64,000 nucleotides of DNA from Saccharopolyspora spinosa NRRL 18395 (GCF_000194155.1 NZ_GL877878.1:2854783-2918782), one strand, 5' to 3'; positions 35,453 through 44,807 are shown, numbered from the stretch's first letter. Notes: generated by a model not told the origin, from the letters alone. Numbers and translations are program-made.

Positions 35453-36313
35453 TCAAGCTCCCGAACGCCACCCGTTCGGGAGCACCACGACACCCACCGC
35501 TCCGGGCCCGATGTGCGCACCGATGACCGCGCCGACCTCCGAAACGACGCAGTCGGCGGACTCCCCGAGTTCGGCCCGGATCCGCCCGGCGAGCTGCTCG
35601 GCTCGCTCCGGCGCGGCCAGGTGGTGCACGGCGATCGCGGCGGCGCCGGAACCCGCTGCCCCCAACGAAATGTCCAACAACCGAGTCATGGCCCGAGTGG
35701 TCGTGCGCACCTTCTCCAACGCGTCGATGCGCCCGTCATGAACGTGCAGCAGCGGCTTTATCGCCAACGCCGTGCCCAAGACCGCGGCGGCGGTTCCGAT
35801 CCGGCCACCACGCCGCAGGTATTCCAAGGTCTGCACGGAGAACAGAGTCGTCGTGCGCTCGGCCGTCGAAACCGCAGAGCGTTCCACCTCGGCCAACTCT
35901 GCTCCCGACTTCGCCGCCTCGGCCGCCGCGAGCACCGAAAATCCCAGCCCCATTGCCGCAGATCGGGAATCCACGACCCGGACCCGCTCTGGATCCACCT
36001 CGCGCGCGGCCAGCCGCGCCGCATCCCAAGTGCCTGAAAGCTGCCGGGACAGGTGGACCGCGACCACGCCGTCCGCGCCGCAGTCCAGCGCGTCCTGATA
36101 CGCCTTTGCTAATTCCTGCGGCGTCGCGCCCGCGGTGGTGACCCGATGCTTGCGGTCGAAGGCACGCGCAAGATCACCGGGGCCGAAAACGGGTTCGTCG
36201 ACCGCGGCGGCGCCATCAACGCTGACGTGCAACGGAACGGTCCGCACCGCGTATCGCTCGGCGTATCCCGCCGGCAGGTACGCCGTCGAGTCGGTGACGA
36301 CTGCAATTGGCAC
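35453..36313 (-). CDS. DegV-family fatty-acid-binding protein
   Basis: A 286-residue protein from GTG 36313. DegV features: IAVVTDSTAYLPAGYAERYA at the start, VTTAGATPQELAKAYQDALD, VVAVHLSRQLSGTWDAARLA, VRVVDSRSAAMGLGFSVLAA. Such proteins bind a fatty acid and deliver it to fatty acid kinase FakA in firmicutes; in actinobacteria the partner is less clear. Position between comEA and the gpgP-like gene is as in mycobacteria. Confidence 0.93.
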   Translation of the reverse strand: MPIAVVTDSTAYLPAGYAERYAVRTVPLHVSVDGAAAVDEPVFGPGDLARAFDRKHRVTTAGATPQELAKAYQDALDCGADGVVAVHLSRQLSGTWDAARLAAREVDPERVRVVDSRSAAMGLGFSVLAAAEAAKSGAELAEVERSAVSTAERTTTLFSVQTLEYLRRGGRIGTAAAVLGTALAIKPLLHVHDGRIDALEKVRTTTRAMTRLLDISLGAAGSGAAAIAVHHLAAPERAEQLAGRIRAELGESADCVVSEVGAVIGAHIGPGAVGVVVLPNGWRSGA

Positions 36314-36347
36314 GCCGCAACCCTACGACGTCGCGGAAGGAATGCGA

Positions 36348-36968
36348 TCAGCCCTCGACCGGTATCCCGGCGTTGTAAGCCATCAACCGCCAGCGGTGAT
36401 CGCGGTTGCTACGCCGCTTCAGCACAACCCAGTGGCAGTTGCTGATGCCGCCCAGCCCCGGCCACAGGTCCAGCGGCAGACCGACCAGCTTCGCCGTCAG
36501 CGCGGTGATCAATCCCCCGTGCGCGCACAGCAACGCGGTGCCCTGGTGCTGGGATTCGAGCTCCTCCACGACCTCCAGCGCGCGCTCGGCGACCTCGACG
36601 CGGGACTCGCCGCCGGGCGGCGCCCACGTTGGATCCGCCCGCCAGGTGCCCATCGCTCCAGGCCAGCCGTGCTCGACCTCCGCGCCGCTGAGCCCCTGCC
36701 ACTCCCCCAGGTGCGTCTCGCGCAACCGCTTGTCCAACCGCATCGAAGTCCCGCTGAACTCGGCAAACGCTGCTGCGGTGGTGCGTGCACGGCTCAGGTC
36801 GGAGCTGACTGCGGTGTCCGGAGTGAACCGGGCGATCGCCGGTGCCGCGCGCCGCGCCTGCTCCTGGCCGGTCTCGGTGAGCGCGCTGTCGAGGTGTCCT
36901 TGGAGACGGCCGGCGGCGTTGTAGCCGGTCTCGCCGTGCCGCCAGAGGACTAACCGGTCCAGGCTCAC
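36348..36968 (-). CDS. Histidine phosphatase, probably glucosyl-3-phosphoglycerate phosphatase
   Basis: A 206-residue member of the phosphoglycerate-mutase-like family from GTG 36968, whose GTGA overlaps the rsfS stop. The phosphohistidine motif is LVLWRHGETGYNAAGRLQGH; LRETHLGEWQGLSGAEVEHG and LLCAHGGLITALTA complete the site. In M. tuberculosis the gene downstream of rsfS (Rv2419c, gpgP) dephosphorylates glucosyl-3-phosphoglycerate on the way to methylglucose lipopolysaccharide; synteny suggests the same here, but family members vary in substrate. Confidence 0.85.
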   Translation of the reverse strand: MSLDRLVLWRHGETGYNAAGRLQGHLDSALTETGQEQARRAAPAIARFTPDTAVSSDLSRARTTAAAFAEFSGTSMRLDKRLRETHLGEWQGLSGAEVEHGWPGAMGTWRADPTWAPPGGESRVEVAERALEVVEELESQHQGTALLCAHGGLITALTAKLVGLPLDLWPGLGGISNCHWVVLKRRSNRDHRWRLMAYNAGIPVEG

Positions 36969-37363
36969 GATTCGGAGTCCGGCGAGTCGGCCTCGGCGGG
37001 CGCGTTCTGGTCCTCGAACTCGATCTGCGGGCAGTCCTTCCACAGCCGTTCCAGCTGGTAGAACGCGCGCTCGTCGGAGTGCTGGACGTGCACCACCACG
37101 TCGACGAAGTCGAGCAGGACCCACCGACCCTCGCGCGCACCCTCCCGGCGCACCGGCTTGGTGCCGGCGGCGCGCAGCTTCTCCTCGACCGCGTCGACGA
37201 TCGCCTCGACCTGCCGTTCGTTGGGCGCCGAAGCGATCAGGAAGCAGTCTGTGATGACCAACTGCTCGGAGACATCCAGCAGGACCACATCGGTGGCCTT
37301 CTTGTCCGCCGCGGCCTGCGCCGCGATCAGAGCCAGCCGGCGGGCGTTCTCGGTGGCTGCCAC
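36965..37363 (-). CDS. rsfS: Ribosomal silencing factor
   Basis: A 132-residue protein from GTG 37363, with GAGAGGAG 4 bases upstream. RsfS binds L14 and blocks subunit joining in starving cells. Family form: ALIAAQAAADKKATDVVLLD, VSEQLVITDCFLIASAPNER, GRWVLLDFVDVVVHVQHSDE, RAFYQLERLWKDCP. Usual place between nadD and the gpgP-like gene. Confidence 0.95.
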   Translation of the reverse strand: MAATENARRLALIAAQAAADKKATDVVLLDVSEQLVITDCFLIASAPNERQVEAIVDAVEEKLRAAGTKPVRREGAREGRWVLLDFVDVVVHVQHSDERAFYQLERLWKDCPQIEFEDQNAPAEADSPDSES

Positions 37364-37712
37364 GTCACTCCTCTCGGGTGGGTCCGGTGTGCGACCCACG
37401 CCGGGTAGAGGATAGCCAGCCCGCCTCGCACCAGGCCGAACCCGCCTCCACGTCCCTCGGGCCGAAGCCGCGGCCGCCCCAGGTGTCCTCGGGTTCGCAT
37501 GTGGCGTTCCCGCATGGGCGCCCGCGCGGAGACCGAATCGCCCCGGGCCCCGCCCACCACGGTCCTTCACCCGGCGGTGAAACACGCAGGTCGCGCGACT
37601 GGGTGAGGCGAGCACCGGCCCATCCCGTCGGCGTTCGACGCCGTCTTGACCACGCCCACGGTCACCCGCGCCCTAACGATCTGCTTCCGACCGCGACGAG
37701 GGGCGGGGCGTG
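37364..37712. other. 350-base gap between rsfS and nadD
   Basis: No conserved frame, tRNA or strong hairpin is visible. The open frames here are GC-rich shadows. Promoter elements for rsfS on the minus strand are expected but not clear. Confidence 0.4.
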
Positions 37713-38333
37713 TCAGGAACCGGACGGGCCCCACTCCGCGCCGGCTTCCTCCCGGTAGAGGCCTCGCTTCGTGATGTACTGCACGATTCCGTCCGGGACC
37801 AGATACCAGACCGGCAGGCCCGCCCGGACCCTGTCCCGGCAGCCGGTGGAGGAGATCGCCATCGCCGGGATCTCCACCAGCGATACCGCCCCGGCGGGCA
37901 GGTGGGCCCCGTTGAGCGAGTAGCCGGGCCGCGTCACGCCGATGAAGTGCGCCAGGTCGAACAGCTCGTCGACCCGGTGCCAGGACAGGATCTGCTCCAG
38001 CGCGTCGGCCCCGGTGATGAAGTAGAGCTCCGCGTCCGGGTACTGCTGGTGCAGGTCGGTGAGGGTGTCGGCGGTGTAGGTCGGGCCGCTGCGGTCGATG
38101 TCGACGCGGCTGACCAGGAACCGCGGGTTGGACGCGGTGGCGATCACCGTCATCAGGTAGCGGTCCTCGGCGGGGCTAACCACCTCGTGGCTCTTCTGCC
38201 ACGGCTGGCCGGTGGGCACGAACACGACCTGTTCCAGGCCGAACTGGGCCTGCACCTCGCTGGCTGCCACCAGGTGCCCGTGATGAATGGGATCGAAGGT
38301 GCCACCCATGACCCCGATCCTGCGACGAGACAT
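37713..38333 (-). CDS. nadD: Nicotinate-nucleotide adenylyltransferase
   Basis: A 206-residue enzyme from ATG 38333 (a TTG 9 bases upstream is the longer option). It makes nicotinate adenine dinucleotide from NaMN and ATP. Nucleotidyltransferase motifs are complete: [20 protein letters not shown] with the (H/T)xGH site, [18 protein letters not shown], and the C-terminal [16 protein letters not shown] (ISSTxxR). Upstream of rsfS as usual. Confidence 0.95.
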   Translation of the reverse strand: MSRRRIGVMGGTFDPIHHGHLVAASEVQAQFGLEQVVFVPTGQPWQKSHEVVSPAEDRYLMTVIATASNPRFLVSRVDIDRSGPTYTADTLTDLHQQYPDAELYFITGADALEQILSWHRVDELFDLAHFIGVTRPGYSLNGAHLPAGAVSLVEIPAMAISSTGCRDRVRAGLPVWYLVPDGIVQYITKRGLYREEAGAEWGPSGS

Positions 38334-38405
38334 AGCTGACAAGCCTAGAAAGCCGACAGCCCGCGCCGATCGGCGGGGCGTGCGTCGCGCGTCGCGGCGA
38401 CCGTT

Positions 38406-38489
38406 GGGCCCGGCTCACACTCCCTATGAGCGGGGCCCAGGCCACGCCGGCCGTGGAGCCCGGCCCACGCTCCCCCTGAGCCGGGCCCC
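38406..38489. repeat. Two tandem GC-rich hairpins
   Basis: GGGCCCGGCTCAC...TATGAGCGGGGCCC (38406-38438) and a diverged copy at 38456-38489 lie about 51 bases apart. Each can fold on itself. They lie between nadD and the ferredoxin 3' end and may end the ferredoxin transcript on the minus strand. Confidence 0.45.
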
Positions 38490-38616
38490 ACGGCCCTGCG
38501 CAACCCTCGGCGGCTGGGGGCCCACCTCAGGTCGCGGGCGCTGCCATTTCTCAGGCGCGCACCGGTGTGACGGGCGCACCTGGGAAACCATGACGCGATT
38601 TCGAAAGTGGTCTGCG

Positions 38617-38838
38617 TCACTTTTCCGGGGCGATCGCCGCGCCGGTTTCGGCGTCCTTGACCAGGATCGCCTCCACCGGACACGACTCCGCCGCGTCGAC
38701 CACCTCGTCGGTCGGCTCCACCGTCGCCTTCTTGGCGCAGGAGTAGCCGTCCACCAGCTCGAAGTGGTCCGGTGCGACGCCGGCGCACATGCCGGAACCG
38801 ATGCAGGTGTCCGCGTCGATCTCGATCGACCAGCTCAT
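38617..38838 (-). CDS. Ferredoxin, 3Fe-4S type, cytochrome P450 partner
   Basis: A 73-residue protein from ATG 38838 with GGAAGAGGTGG upstream. Cysteines in DADTCIGSGMCAGVAPDHF and AESCPVEAILV give the three-cysteine pattern C-x5-C...C-P of 3Fe-4S ferredoxins that feed electrons to bacterial P450s; one more cysteine in GYSCAKK is not part of the usual set. It directly follows (28 bases) a decayed P450 gene on the same strand, so its original redox partner in this operon is lost. It could still serve other P450s in the cell. Confidence 0.88.
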   Translation of the reverse strand: MSWSIEIDADTCIGSGMCAGVAPDHFELVDGYSCAKKATVEPTDEVVDAAESCPVEAILVKDAETGAAIAPEK

Positions 38839-38866
38839 TCGCCACCTCTTCCAGTTATGAGCGGGA

Positions 38867-39250
38867 TCACCCGACACCTTGCCATGACGGCAGCATCCGC
38901 AGGGCACCGAGCATTCCGGTCTTCCAGTCGACGTCTTCGGCGGACGTCGCGAAACGCGGTCCTGGCAGCCGCGTCAGCAGCGTGCGCGGCGCGACCTGCA
39001 GCTCCATCTTCGCGAGCTGGGCACCGAGGCAGTGGCACGGGCCCCGTGCCCGAATGTCCTGCTCGTCGCCGCGATCAACGCGCTGAGCAGGTCGTCGGCC
39101 GGTTCTTCGCGGTGTTCGGCGAACAGCCCGGTCATGTCGACGAGCATCTTGTCGATGTAATCGGTCACCTGCTCCGCTCGGCGAACAACGCCGACGCGGC
39201 CTGCAACAGCGCTTCCTTGGTCGCGGCCGAGCCACGCTTGCGGCGCGGCG
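38867..39250 (-). pseudogene. Cytochrome P450 remnant
   Basis: Pieces of a P450 are readable on the minus strand. MTDYIDKMLVDMTGLFAEHR and EEPADDLLSALIAA (39168 to about 39075) come from the region before the I helix. Almost directly after, FGHG plus, one base out of frame, GPCHCLGAQLAKMELQVA gives the haem-binding loop FGxGxxxCxG. The C-terminus ends GALRMLPSWQGVG at TGA 38867. About 130-150 residues, including the I and K helices, are missing and a frameshift remains. The intact ferredoxin gene follows. Confidence 0.75.
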
Positions 39251-39261
39251 CCTGGGTGAAG

Positions 39262-40608
39262 TCAGCTCCCCGGGCACGAACTGGTGTTCGCCGCGGCGGA
39301 GCCCGGCCGCACGTGCCCGTCGCCGAAGGCCAGCCACTTCGTGGAGGTCAGTTCCGGCAGCCCCATCGGGCCGCGGGCGTGCAGCTTCTGGGTGGAGATA
39401 CCGATCTCCGCGCCCATCCCGAACTCGCCTCCGTCGGTGAACGCGGTGGAGGCGTTGACCATCACCGCAGCCGCGTCCACCTGCACCGTGAACTGCCGGG
39501 CTGCGCGGACGTCACTGGTCACGATGGCTTCGGTGTGCCCCGAGCCGTGGGATCGGATGTGCTCGACCGCGTCTGGCAGCGAATCCACCACCGCTGCCGC
39601 GATGTCCAGCGACAAGAACTCCGTGTCCCAGTCCTCATCGGTCGCGGGAACCACATTGGAGCCCCCGACCTCGACGACTCGCTCATCGCCGTGCACGGTC
39701 ACACCCGCGCCGTGCAGCTCGGCGAGCGCTCGGGGCAGGAACTCCTCCGCAATCTCCTTGTGCACCAACACCGTTTCCGCCGAGTTGCACACGCTGGGGC
39801 GCCGGGCCTTGGAGTTGAGCAGGATGCGCAGCGCGGTGTCGATGTCAGCGCTCCCGTCGACGTACACGTGGCAGTTGCCGACGCCGGTCTCGATGGCCGG
39901 CACCGTGGCGTTCTCCACGACTGCCGAGATCAGCCCAGCGCCCCCGCGCGGGATCACCACGTCGACCAACCCGCGCGCGGTGATCAAGTGCTGCACGGAC
40001 GCCCGGTCGTGACACGGCAGGAGCTGCACGGCGTCGGCTGGCAGGCCCCGCTCGCGGACCACGTCGGCGAGGATCGCCACAAGCGCGGTGTTGGAGTGCT
40101 CCGCCGAGGACGAACCCCGCAGCAGCACAGCGTTGCCGGCCTTCAGCGTCAGCCCCGCCGCGTCCACCGTGACGTTGGGGCGCCCCTCGTAGACGATCCC
40201 GACCACACCGAGCGGTACCCGGACCTGCTGCAATTGCAACCCGTTGGGCAGCACGCCGCCGCGCACCACCTCACCAACCGGGTCCGGCAAACCGGCGACC
40301 GTGCGCAGCCCGTCGGCCATCGCGGCGACGCGCTCGGCGCTCAGGCTCAGCCGGTCGATCAGGCCTTCCGGCATCCCCGACTCGCGTCCGGCGGCAACAT
40401 CCCGGTCGTTGGCGGCGAGGATCTCCGGCGCGCGCTGCACCAGCGCGTCGGCCATCGCGTGCAGCAACGCGTCCTTGTCGCCACGGGTGGCCTGTGCCAG
40501 CTCCGCCGCCGCCCGCTTGGCCCGCCGTGCCGCGTCGCGGACCTGCTCCCGCAGCTCGTCTCCGGGCACCTGGTCTGTGATCGTGGACTCGGTGGTGGTC
40601 ACCTGCAC
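39262..40608 (-). CDS. proA: Gamma-glutamyl phosphate reductase
   Basis: A 448-residue enzyme of proline synthesis that reduces gamma-glutamyl phosphate to glutamate 5-semialdehyde with NADPH. Motifs: [36 protein letters not shown], the catalytic cysteine in [19 protein letters not shown], and [20 protein letters not shown]. Family proteins end near KW-x-x-x-G-DGHVR; here 14 further residues ([14 protein letters not shown]) follow before the stop, reaching into the P450 remnant, so the original stop has probably been lost. Start GTG 40608 or GTG 40602. Confidence 0.94.
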   Translation of the reverse strand: MQVTTTESTITDQVPGDELREQVRDAARRAKRAAAELAQATRGDKDALLHAMADALVQRAPEILAANDRDVAAGRESGMPEGLIDRLSLSAERVAAMADGLRTVAGLPDPVGEVVRGGVLPNGLQLQQVRVPLGVVGIVYEGRPNVTVDAAGLTLKAGNAVLLRGSSSAEHSNTALVAILADVVRERGLPADAVQLLPCHDRASVQHLITARGLVDVVIPRGGAGLISAVVENATVPAIETGVGNCHVYVDGSADIDTALRILLNSKARRPSVCNSAETVLVHKEIAEEFLPRALAELHGAGVTVHGDERVVEVGGSNVVPATDEDWDTEFLSLDIAAAVVDSLPDAVEHIRSHGSGHTEAIVTSDVRAARQFTVQVDAAAVMVNASTAFTDGGEFGMGAEIGISTQKLHARGPMGLPELTSTKWLAFGDGHVRPGSAAANTSSCPGS

Positions 40609-40702
40609 AGACTAGTCCGTTCGGCCAGCGCCCCGACATCGGATTTTCACGCCCGGTCACCCCGGACGTGGCACGTCGCGGGCATCCGGTAGGAATCGGG
40701 TC

Positions 40703-42823
40703 GTGGACGAAAACGCGCTGCGCGAACTCGCCGACGACCGACTCCGCGCGCTGGCCGGCCCCGACGCCGCGCTGCGCGAGGACCAGTGGAGCGCTATCCG
40801 CGCACTGGTGCTGGAGCGTCGTCGAGCGCTCGTGGTGCAGCGCACCGGCTGGGGCAAGTCCGCCGTCTACTTCATCGCCACCGCGCTGCTGCGCGAACTC
40901 GGCGAAGGCCCGACGGTGATCGTTTCGCCGCTGCTCGCGCTGATGCGCAACCAGGTCGATGCGGCCGCGGCGGCCGGAGTGCACGCCGCGACGATCAACT
41001 CCGCGAATTCAGACGAGTGGGCCGACATCGAGGAGCAGGTTGCCGCCGGCGAGGTCGACGTGCTGCTGGTCAGCCCGGAACGGCTGAACAACCCCGACTT
41101 CCGGGACACGATCCTGCCGGAGCTCACCCAGGCCGCGGGCTTGCTCGTGGTCGATGAGGCGCACTGCATCTCCGACTGGGGCCACGACTTCCGCCCGGAC
41201 TACCGGCGGCTGCGGACGCTGCTCACCGAGCTGCCCGAGGGCGTCCCCGTGCTCGCGACCACGGCCACCGCGAACGACCGCGTCGTGCAGGACGTCGCCG
41301 ACCAGCTCGGGGTGGGCGGCGAGTTCACCGATCCGCAGGAAGCGCTGGTCCTGCGCGGCAGCCTGGACCGGGAGAGCCTGCGACTGGGCGTGGTCCGGTT
41401 GCCCACGGCGCAAGCCCGGCTGGGCTGGCTGGCGAGCCACCTGAAGGAACTGCCTGGTTCGGGGATCATCTACACGCTCACGGTGGCGGCGACCGACGAG
41501 ATCGCGGCCTACCTGCGCGACCAGGGCTACGAGGTGGCGTCCTATTCGGGCCGCACCGATCCCGCCGAGCGGCAGCAGGCCGAGGCCGACCTGCTGGCGA
41601 ACCGGGTCAAGGCGCTGGTGGCGACCTCCGCGCTGGGCATGGGTTTTGACAAGCCCGACCTCGGATTCGTCGTCCACCTCGGCGCGCCGTCCTCACCGAT
41701 CGCCTACTACCAGCAGATCGGGCGCGCCGGGCGCGGTGTGCAGCGGGCCGAGGTACTGCTGCTGCCCGGCCCGGAGGACCGCGACATATGGAGCTACTTC
41801 GCGTCGCTGGCCTTCCCGCCGGAACCGACGGTGCGCGCCGTTCTCGATGCGTTGGCGCAGCAGGAACGCATGTCGACGGCTGCGCTCGAACCGCACGTCG
41901 AGCTCGGGCGCACCCGGTTGGAGATGGTGCTGAAGGTGCTGGACGTCGACGGGGCCGTCCGCCGGGTGAAGGGCGGCTGGGAGGCCACCGGCGAGCCGTG
42001 GCACTACGAGGCCAAGCGCTACGAGCGCATCGCCGCGGAGCGGAAGTCCGAGCAGCAGGCGATGCTCGACTACCTCGGCACGTCGTCTTGCCGCATGGAA
42101 TTCCTGCGGCGGCAGCTCGACGATCCGGCGGCCGAGCCCTGCGGGCGCTGCGACAACTGCACCGGCTCCGGCTATTCCGGCGACGTCGACGACCAGGCGG
42201 TGCAGCAGGCGGAGGAGCGACTGCGCCGACCCGGTGTGGAGGTTTCGCCCCGCAAGATGTGGCCGAGTGGCATGGCTGCGCTCGGCATCCCGGTCTCCGG
42301 CAAGCTGCCCGCCGACCAGCAGGCCACCACGGGCCGGGCGATCGGGCGGCTCACCGACATCGGCTGGGGCAACCGGCTGCGGGAGCTGCTCGCCACCGGC
42401 GCGCCCGATCAGGAACTGCCGGACGACCTGTTCCAGGCCGGGATCAAGGTGCTGGCCGCGTGGGAGTGGGCGCAGCGGCCGGTGGGCGTGGTCGCGCTCG
42501 GTTCGCGGACGCGTCCACGCCTGGTACGCAGCCTCGCTGAGCGGATCGCCACGATCGGGCGGTTGCCGCTGCTCGGCGAGGTGCTGACGAACCCGAACAC
42601 GACGCCCCGGCGCGCCACGAACAGCGCCCAGCGGGTGGCGTCGATTTGGCAGCAGTTCAAGGTGCCCGAGGAGCTCTCCGCCAAGCTGTCCACGCTGGAC
42701 GGACCGGTGCTGCTGATGGACGACTACGCCGACACCGGCTGGACCATCACGGTCGCCAGCCGCCTGCTCCGCCAAGCGGGCGCCCCGGCAGTCCTGCCCT
42801 TCACCCTCGCCACCACTTCTTGA
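40703..42823 (+). CDS. RecQ-family DNA helicase with phosphoribosyltransferase-like C-terminus
   Basis: A 706-residue protein from GTG 40703. Helicase core: Walker A VVQRTGWGKSAVYF (residues 44-57), DEAH box VVDEAHCISDWGHDFRPDY near 150, ATTATANDRV, SYSGRTDPAERQQAEADLL, ATSALGMGFDKPDLGFVVHL, and QQIGRAGRGVQRAEVLLLPG. The RecQ zinc site is present as SCRMEFLRRQLDD...CGRCDNC near 475-485. The last 130 residues are not RecQ; they end with GPVLLMDDYADTGWTITVAS (about 669-688), the PRPP-binding loop of type I phosphoribosyltransferases (VLLVDDxxxTGxT). The fusion suggests a link between DNA unwinding and nucleotide metabolism, or a bound nucleotide sensor. Alone on its strand. Confidence 0.88.
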   Translation: MDENALRELADDRLRALAGPDAALREDQWSAIRALVLERRRALVVQRTGWGKSAVYFIATALLRELGEGPTVIVSPLLALMRNQVDAAAAAGVHAATINSANSDEWADIEEQVAAGEVDVLLVSPERLNNPDFRDTILPELTQAAGLLVVDEAHCISDWGHDFRPDYRRLRTLLTELPEGVPVLATTATANDRVVQDVADQLGVGGEFTDPQEALVLRGSLDRESLRLGVVRLPTAQARLGWLASHLKELPGSGIIYTLTVAATDEIAAYLRDQGYEVASYSGRTDPAERQQAEADLLANRVKALVATSALGMGFDKPDLGFVVHLGAPSSPIAYYQQIGRAGRGVQRAEVLLLPGPEDRDIWSYFASLAFPPEPTVRAVLDALAQQERMSTAALEPHVELGRTRLEMVLKVLDVDGAVRRVKGGWEATGEPWHYEAKRYERIAAERKSEQQAMLDYLGTSSCRMEFLRRQLDDPAAEPCGRCDNCTGSGYSGDVDDQAVQQAEERLRRPGVEVSPRKMWPSGMAALGIPVSGKLPADQQATTGRAIGRLTDIGWGNRLRELLATGAPDQELPDDLFQAGIKVLAAWEWAQRPVGVVALGSRTRPRLVRSLAERIATIGRLPLLGEVLTNPNTTPRRATNSAQRVASIWQQFKVPEELSAKLSTLDGPVLLMDDYADTGWTITVASRLLRQAGAPAVLPFTLATTS

Positions 42824-43124
42824 TCGGCCTCGCAACCACGCCGCAGCTCAGGACCCTGAGTACTTTGGCGCAATAGAGGCCGTTCAGGGAGTGATCTCCG
42901 AGGTGCGGCAGGGCGGGCTTTGTCTTTGAGGCGGCGAAGCCGCTAAGCCCACCCCCGCAATTCGCTCAGACGTCGTCTGGCGAGGACAGCCCCAGCGCCG
43001 CGCATTGGGTCATGCACAAGTCGGGGATCTCGGAGACCTGACGGCGTCTGCGGTTCCGCCGCCGCACCGCCGCGCAGGACGAGCCGGAAACACTTCTACA
43101 GCAACGAAAAGCACTCAAGGGCGA
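42824..43124. repeat. Gap with dispersed intergenic repeat, copy 2 (inverted)
   Basis: No gene is visible. TGAGTACTTTGGCGCAATAG near 42857 resembles the TGAGTGCTTTGGGCGCAATT at 57498. GACGTCGTCTGGCGAGGACA at 42969 and CATGCACAAGTCG ending at 43023 are the inverse of the repeat at 15702-15741. GAAAAGCACTCAAG near 43107 is a further inverted TGAGTGCTTT copy. Confidence 0.45.
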
Positions 43125-43565
43125 TCAGCCGACCCAACGTGCCTTGGTCCATCCGGCGATGACCTCGTCGAGGACCGGCATCGGCAGCGGGCCGTTGCCG
43201 AGCACCACGTCGTGGAAGGCTCGGAGGTCGAAGTCCTGGCCCAGCTCGGCTTCGGCCCTGGCGCGCAGCCGCTGGATCTCCAGGCGACCGACCAGATAGG
43301 ACAGCGCCTGCACGCCGGATCTTCAGCACGCCGTCGGCCTGCTGCACCACCACACCGCGCGTGATCCGGTCCGCTGGCCGGGGATCGAGCTCGCGGGCGT
43401 GTCGGCGATGCGCAGTGCGCGTTGCCGGAGCGCCGATTGCGCTAACTCGTCGAGGTCGTTGAGCCGGTGGTCGATTCCCGGTAGTCCCTGGAGGAGCTCG
43501 TTCAGCGGGTCCTCCTCGGCGAGGGCTTCCAGCAGTTCGCCGGCGAGCTCGCGCACTGTGGTCAC
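43125..43565 (-). pseudogene. DUF885-family protein remnant with an internal deletion
   Basis: The N-terminus from GTG 43565 (MTTVRELAGELLEALAEEDP, GLPGIDHRLNDLDELAQSAL) is the start of a DUF885 protein. Around 43320 it jumps, with a stop and a frame change, to the family's C-terminus: VQALSYLVGRLEIQRLRARA, LGQDFDLRAFHDVVLGNGPL, MPVLDEVIAGW, ending at 43125. Complete proteins have about 550 residues; here about 145 codons remain, so roughly 400 are missing. DUF885 includes metal-dependent peptidase-like proteins. Non-functional as it stands. Confidence 0.75.
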
Positions 43566-43724
43566 CGGGCCAGTCTGCCCGACGCGGCAATGCATTCGAC
43601 CGACTCGGAACAGCGAACTCAATTCACCCGAAATGGATCACGAAAACGCCCAAATGTGAACGAAATGCGGAGAAGCGACCCGGTGCCCTCGAACCTCGAG
43701 CCGAGGGCACCGCGGGAGGTGGCG

Positions 43725-43922
43725 TCAGAAATCGAATCGACCGGCACGCACTCCGGCGACGAACGATCGCCACTGATCGCCCGAAACCGTGAAATACCCC
43801 GCCGTCCGCTGCTTCGAATCCCGGACGGCCGCCCCGTCACCGAAGCGACCGACCTCGACGCAGTCCGTCACCTGCGCCGACCGGCTCGACTTCCGCCAAC
43901 CAACCGGCTTTGCCGTATTCAC
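43725..43922 (-). CDS. DUF397 domain protein
   Basis: A 65-residue protein from GTG 43922 whose GTGA overlaps the stop of the XRE gene. The domain is complete: GWRKSSRSAQVTDCVEVGRF, GAAVRDSKQRTAGYFTVSGD, QWRSFVAGVRAGRFDF. DUF397 proteins pair with HTH-DUF5753 regulators throughout actinobacteria (the WhiJ/BldB-related sets of Streptomyces), probably modulating the regulator. Translationally coupled here. Confidence 0.93.
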   Translation of the reverse strand: MNTAKPVGWRKSSRSAQVTDCVEVGRFGDGAAVRDSKQRTAGYFTVSGDQWRSFVAGVRAGRFDF

Positions 43923-44770
43923 GCGATGGCCTCCATTTCGTTCGCACACTTGGCGATGAACGCGATCGAATCGGCGTCGTCCATCGCGAACGAGAGAAGG
44001 GTAGTGATCGCGTCCAGATATTCCTGCGCGAGTCCGGGGTTGTAGAGAAAAGCAGCAGAACGGTAGTGCTCCAAGTGAACTATCGGCTGCGCCTTAGGGA
44101 ACTCGAAAACCACGAACGGCCCGACGTGCCCCGGATGCCACGTCGTCGAACCGCTGGGCACCACCCGGACGTCGATGTTGGGCCAGTCGGCCAGTTCCGC
44201 CACCTTGCGGAGTTGTTCGGCCATGACCGCGCGGCCGCCGATCGGCTCCCGGAGCGCGTGCTCGCTGATGATCGCCGTCAGCCGCGGGCCGCTGCGGGCG
44301 GAGAGGATCTCCCGGCGGCCGACGCGCATCAGCACCAGTTTCTCGGCCTCACCGACCGGCCGGCCGCGCATCACGGCGCGTGCGTAGTCGGAAGTCTGCA
44401 GCAGCCCCGGAATCAGCCCGGTGGCCACATTGGTTATGTGAGTGGCGGTGCGCTCGAACTCGATCAGCGCGGTCAGCTCCTGCCGCACGCCGGAGCGGTC
44501 CGCGGTGAGCCAGTTCGGCGCATCGGCATCGCGGGCCATCTCGACAAGTCGATCACGTTCGGTAGCCGAAACACCCAGAGCGGTCATGAAGGCGGCCACC
44601 ACTTCCGGCGGCGGGACGGACTTACCCGTTTCGTACCGCATCAGCCTGACGTGATTGGTGTCGAGCTCCTGTGCCAGCGCACGCAGGCTCTTGCCGACCT
44701 CTGCCCTGGCTTCGCGCAGCTCAGCCCCGAGGGCGCGGGCCTTCGGCGTGCCACCAGTGGTACGGGTCAT
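43919..44770 (-). CDS. XRE-family regulator with DUF5753 domain (WhiJ-like)
   Basis: A 283-residue protein. HTH at residues 12-70: LGAELREARAEVGKSLRALA, DTNHVRLMRYETGKSVPPPE. DUF5753 follows from about 85: GLIPGLLQTSDYARAVMRG, SGPRLTAIISEHALREPIGG, VVFEFPKAQPIVHLEHY. Such regulators, with their DUF397 partner, act in development and antibiotic control in Streptomyces. The gene is coupled to DUF397 and divergent from a small zinc-ribbon gene; the 220-base space between holds two palindromes. Confidence 0.92.
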   Translation of the reverse strand: MTRTTGGTPKARALGAELREARAEVGKSLRALAQELDTNHVRLMRYETGKSVPPPEVVAAFMTALGVSATERDRLVEMARDADAPNWLTADRSGVRQELTALIEFERTATHITNVATGLIPGLLQTSDYARAVMRGRPVGEAEKLVLMRVGRREILSARSGPRLTAIISEHALREPIGGRAVMAEQLRKVAELADWPNIDVRVVPSGSTTWHPGHVGPFVVFEFPKAQPIVHLEHYRSAAFLYNPGLAQEYLDAITTLLSFAMDDADSIAFIAKCANEMEAIA

Positions 44771-44807
44771 GAAACATAGCGAAACAGAATTCGGGTCTGG
44801 TAACTAC

